From an uncultured Planktomarina sp. (GTDB lineage: Bacteria > Pseudomonadota > Alphaproteobacteria > Rhodobacterales > Rhodobacteraceae), in NCBI GenBank assembly GCA_905182325.1, contig CAJJBD010000005.1, positions 1 through 64,000 of the forward strand: a DNA stretch of 64,000 nucleotides, written 5' to 3'. The notes under the pieces are model-generated. The model was not told the origin of the DNA. It was given only the letters and a program-made list of their open reading frames with translations, and did not search any database. The translations under genes were made by a program, and so were the position numbers. Positions 61,062-64,000 of this stretch are shown one piece after another; the first letter of the stretch is position 1; each line of letters begins with the position of its first letter.

Positions 61062-61673
61062 ATGACATTGTCTTTGCTTTCTGGGCTTTTTGTTTTTTGC
61101 TTGGTAACTTCCATCACACCCGGACCCAACAATCTGATGCTACTAGCTGCAGGTGCAAATTTTGGTGTGCGCAGAACGCTGCCCCACGCCGCAGGGGTAG
61201 TCATCGGCTTTACCTTAATGATCGTTATCATTGGCCTCGGAGCAGCTCAAATTTTTCAAAAGTTTCCAGTTGCTCACACAGTCCTAACAGTAACTTCGAT
61301 TGCCTACCTTTTATACTTGGCCTTTAAAATTGCTACATCGGCCCCAAAAAGCACTCATAATCGTACAAGTGGTACACCAATTACTTTTTTTCAAGCTGTC
61401 ATGTTTCAGTGGGTAAACCCAAAAGCTTGGACAATGGCGTTAGCGGCCATCACAGTCTATACACCGCAGCCTACAACAAACTTTCATGTTGTAATTGTAT
61501 CATTGATTTTTGGCGCCATAAATCTGCCATCAATAAGCGTATGGCTTGTTCTTGGAGTTCAGATGCGTCGATTTTTGACAACGGATAAGCGCTTTCGTGC
61601 TTTTAATTGGACAATGTCTATTTTATTGGTCCTGTCCTTGTATCCAATCCTGAACTTACAGCAAATTATGTGA
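61062..61673 (+). CDS. LysE-family amino acid exporter
   Basis: A 203-residue, mostly hydrophobic protein with about six membrane segments and the LysE/RhtB motif SITPGPNNLMLLAAGANFG near the start, where the PGPN signature is clear. A conserved FQWVNPKAW stretch sits mid-protein. It is likely to export an amino acid or related compound. The ATG at 61062 gives the family start; an in-frame ATG at 61008 would add 18 residues, and neither has a strong ribosome-binding site. Convergent with the helicase gene, 38 bases apart. Confidence 0.88.
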   Translation: MTLSLLSGLFVFCLVTSITPGPNNLMLLAAGANFGVRRTLPHAAGVVIGFTLMIVIIGLGAAQIFQKFPVAHTVLTVTSIAYLLYLAFKIATSAPKSTHNRTSGTPITFFQAVMFQWVNPKAWTMALAAITVYTPQPTTNFHVVIVSLIFGAINLPSISVWLVLGVQMRRFLTTDKRFRAFNWTMSILLVLSLYPILNLQQIM

Positions 61674-61711
61674 TGCCCCCAAAACTGATCTGAACATGGC
61701 ACATATCAAAA

Positions 61712-64000
61712 TTACACACCTTCAGCAGTATCAGTCCTTTGAACATATTGGGCCACTACTTTTTTGGAGCCAGCTTTATCAAACTCAATGTCCAATTTAT
61801 CGCCTTCCATATTCATAACTTCGCCATAGCCAAACTTTTGGTGAAAAACTCTATCACCCAGACTAAACGAAGAGACAGCGTCAAGATCAATGGTCATATT
61901 TTTTTGTCCAGATGGTTGGCTTACACTTCGCTTAGCACTGCGCTCTTGCAAGCGCCTCCAACCAGGTGAATTGTAAACATCAGCTTTACTTACCCGGTCA
62001 AAAATATCACTGCCCTCCATCTCTTGAACAGCAGGGTTCGCACTTGCACCCATGCCTGCAGCACCATAACCACCACCATAAAGTCCCGGAGGAGTAAGCA
62101 CATCGACATGCTTTCCAGGCAATTCGTCAATAAATCGACTGGGTAGCGCTGACTGCCATTGTCCATAAACACGCCGGTTTGCAGCAAAAGAAATTGTACA
62201 AACTTCTTCAGCACGGGTGATACCCACGTAGGCCAATCTTCGCTCTTCCTCCAAGCCCATCAAACCACTCTCGTCCATTGAACGCTGAGACGGAAACAGT
62301 CCATCCTCCCATCCGGGCAAAAACACCATTGGAAATTCCAAGCCCTTCGCCCCATGCAACGTCATTATTGAGACTTTGGCTCCATTTGAGTCCTGCTCAT
62401 TATCCATAATCAAACTGACATGTTCGAGAAAACCTTGCAAATTTTCAAAGCCTTCCAGCGCCTTCACTAACTCTTTGAGGTTTTCCAAACGGCCTGGGCC
62501 TTCTGGTGTTCTGTCATTCTGCCAATGAGATGTGTAACCACTCTCGTCCAAAATAATTTCAGCTAATTCCGTATGTTTTCCCTCAGGGCTCGTTGTTTGG
62601 GCGTGCCAACGGTCAATACCATTAATCAACAAGGCCAATTCTGTCGCACCTTTGCCACTCAGACCTTTGCTGGACAAAAGCATTCGTGCGCCTTCGACCA
62701 GAGATACACCATTGGCACGAGCCACTAATTGAATTTTTTGTTGAGCCTTATCGCCCAAACCACGTTTGGGTGTGTTCACAATACGCTCAAAAGCCAGATC
62801 ATCATCAGTGCTCAACGCCAAGCGAAAGTATCCCATAGCGTCACGAATTTCCATCCGTTCATAAAAGCGAGGTCCACCAATAACACGATAGGGTAGCCCA
62901 ATTGTCAAAAATCGATCCTCAAAAGCGCGCATTTGGTGTGAGGCGCGCACCAAAATTGCGATGCTTTCTAAATCATAAGGATCCCTACCACGCGTCCCTG
63001 TTTGCGAAGCTTCAATTTCGTCACCAATCCAACGCGCCTCTTCTTCGCCGTCCCAATGGCCAATCAGACAGACTTTTTCGCCATTTTTCTTTTCGGTCCA
63101 TAATGTCTTGCCTAAACGTCCCTGATTACCATCTATAACTCCACTAGCAGCACCTAGTATATGTTGGGTAGATCTGTAGTTTTGCTCCAACCGCACCACA
63201 TGTGCTCCCGGAAAGTCTTTCTCAAACCGTAAAATATTTCCCACTTCAGCACCGCGCCAGCCATAGATAGATTGGTCGTCATCACCAACACAGCAAATAT
63301 TCTGGTGGCCCTGAGCCAATAGACGCAGCCAAAGATACTGGGCTACATTTGTATCTTGGTATTCATCCACCAAAATATATCTAAAAAATCTCTGATACTG
63401 CGCCAACACATCTGGGTTGTTTTGAAAAATAATAACAACATGCAAAAGCAAATCACCAAAATCTGCTGCATTCAAGTCGCGCAACCGCTGCTGGTACTGT
63501 TTATATAACTCAACACCCATGTGGTTGTAGTTAGCTAGTTCTGATTCAGGTACTTGATGGGGTGCCCACGCACGGTTTTTCCAACCATCAATTATGCCAG
63601 CAAGTTGCCTCGCAGGCCAACGTTTGTCGTCAATTTGAGCTGCAGAAATTAACTGTTTCATCAGTCTAAGCTGATCATCCGTGTCTAAAATAGTAAAATT
63701 ACTTTTCAAACTTACCAACTCTGCATGACGGCGTAGAAGTTTGACACAAATTGAATGAAAGGTACCCATCCACGGCAACCCCTCCACTTGGCCAATCAAG
63801 TTGCTAACTCTAATCTTCATCTCTCGAGCAGCTTTATTAGTAAAAGTCACCGACAATATTTCGTTCGGGCGTGCGGCACTAGTATTCAACAGATGGACTA
63901 CCCGTGTCGTAAGCGCTTTAGTTTTGCCGGTGCCAGCACCAGCCAACATCAATACTGGGCCGTCTAATTGCTCAACGGCTGCACGCTGAGCCGGGTTCAG
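61712..64000 (-). CDS. uvrD: UvrD/PcrA-type ATP-dependent DNA helicase (5' end outside window)
   Basis: Superfamily 1A helicase unwinding DNA 3'-5' in excision and mismatch repair. About 762 residues are visible. The frame stays open to the right edge, where LNPAQRAAVEQLDGPV precedes the Walker A AGAGTGKT, so only a short N-terminus is missing. Further motifs: LVDEYQDTN (II), GDDDQSIYGWRGA (III), TMHGAKGLEFP (V) and YVGITRAEE (VI). The C-terminus (DRVFHQKFGYGEV and following) is the Tudor-like tail that binds RNA polymerase in PcrA/UvrD. Confidence 0.95.
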   Translation of the reverse strand: MNPAQRAAVEQLDGPVLMLAGAGTGKTKALTTRVVHLLNTSAARPNEILSVTFTNKAAREMKIRVSNLIGQVEGLPWMGTFHSICVKLLRRHAELVSLKSNFTILDTDDQLRLMKQLISAAQIDDKRWPARQLAGIIDGWKNRAWAPHQVPESELANYNHMGVELYKQYQQRLRDLNAADFGDLLLHVVIIFQNNPDVLAQYQRFFRYILVDEYQDTNVAQYLWLRLLAQGHQNICCVGDDDQSIYGWRGAEVGNILRFEKDFPGAHVVRLEQNYRSTQHILGAASGVIDGNQGRLGKTLWTEKKNGEKVCLIGHWDGEEEARWIGDEIEASQTGTRGRDPYDLESIAILVRASHQMRAFEDRFLTIGLPYRVIGGPRFYERMEIRDAMGYFRLALSTDDDLAFERIVNTPKRGLGDKAQQKIQLVARANGVSLVEGARMLLSSKGLSGKGATELALLINGIDRWHAQTTSPEGKHTELAEIILDESGYTSHWQNDRTPEGPGRLENLKELVKALEGFENLQGFLEHVSLIMDNEQDSNGAKVSIMTLHGAKGLEFPMVFLPGWEDGLFPSQRSMDESGLMGLEEERRLAYVGITRAEEVCTISFAANRRVYGQWQSALPSRFIDELPGKHVDVLTPPGLYGGGYGAAGMGASANPAVQEMEGSDIFDRVSKADVYNSPGWRRLQERSAKRSVSQPSGQKNMTIDLDAVSSFSLGDRVFHQKFGYGEVMNMEGDKLDIEFDKAGSKKVVAQYVQRTDTAEGV

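Noticed and set aside
1-64000. Mobile elements, CRISPR arrays, tRNA or rRNA genes
   Set aside because: No transposase or integrase motifs, no repeat-spacer pattern and no cloverleaf other than the tmRNA were found.

Overview
The window looks like a piece of chromosome from a low-GC, probably marine, member of the Rhodobacterales (Alphaproteobacteria). GC is low-to-mid 40s percent by eye, not computed. The placement rests on several things together: a circularly permuted two-piece ssrA gene, an alphaproteobacterial-type sspB, the fumC-DUF4169-RHH trio, a DUF3422 gene, cobS/cobT, an AcuI-type reductase, a TrgB-like fusion beside cysK, and a full mraZ-to-ftsZ division and cell-wall cluster with a long structured leader. 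Genes are densely packed, with many ATGA or TAATG overlaps and several GTG or TTG starts backed by good ribosome-binding sites. I see no insertion sequence, prophage, CRISPR array, tRNA or rRNA.

Layout. 1-7250 (minus strand): a likely stress operon of a class V aminotransferase-like enzyme, DNA photolyase, Cfa-family methyltransferase, a TrgB-like Nudix fusion, cysteine synthase and an MscS-like protein that runs off the left edge. A sequence resembling the RpoE/ChrR (singlet-oxygen) promoter lies in front. 7376-9518: acuI, then the permuted tmRNA gene (plus strand, tag ANDNKAPMALAA) and sspB, the adaptor that delivers tagged proteins to ClpXP. 9590-24326: central metabolism (fumarase, acyl-CoA ligase, moaA, argE, transhydrogenase pntAB, an SDR, a GATase, glcB-glcG). 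24544-34818: pepN, gatB, bolA, a J-domain protein, cobS-cobT and an M24 peptidase.

34886-58816 (minus strand, so read from right to left) is the cell-envelope block. Transcription runs mraZ-rsmH-ftsL-ftsI-murE-murF-mraY-murD-ftsW-murG-murC-murB-ddl-ftsQ-ftsA-ftsZ, a terminator, then lpxC-bamD-recN. It is complete, except that one plus-strand flavoprotein gene sits between murD and ftsW. Upstream of mraZ lies a GC-richer structured leader ending in a strong intrinsic terminator, matching in position and architecture the UpsM sRNA leader known from Rhodobacter sphaeroides. 59366-64000: mrp/apbC, a DUF1127 gene followed by two hairpins with C-rich loops (cuckoo/CcsR-like), a LysE-family exporter, and a UvrD/PcrA helicase that runs off the right edge.

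The protein-coding content is largely ordinary core genome. The most interesting signals are in the RNA and regulatory layer: the ssrA-sspB pairing, the mraZ leader (which repeats an 11-base stretch of the mraZ start region), the DUF1127-linked hairpins, the RpoE-like promoter on the photolyase operon, and two palindromes in front of the SDR gene.
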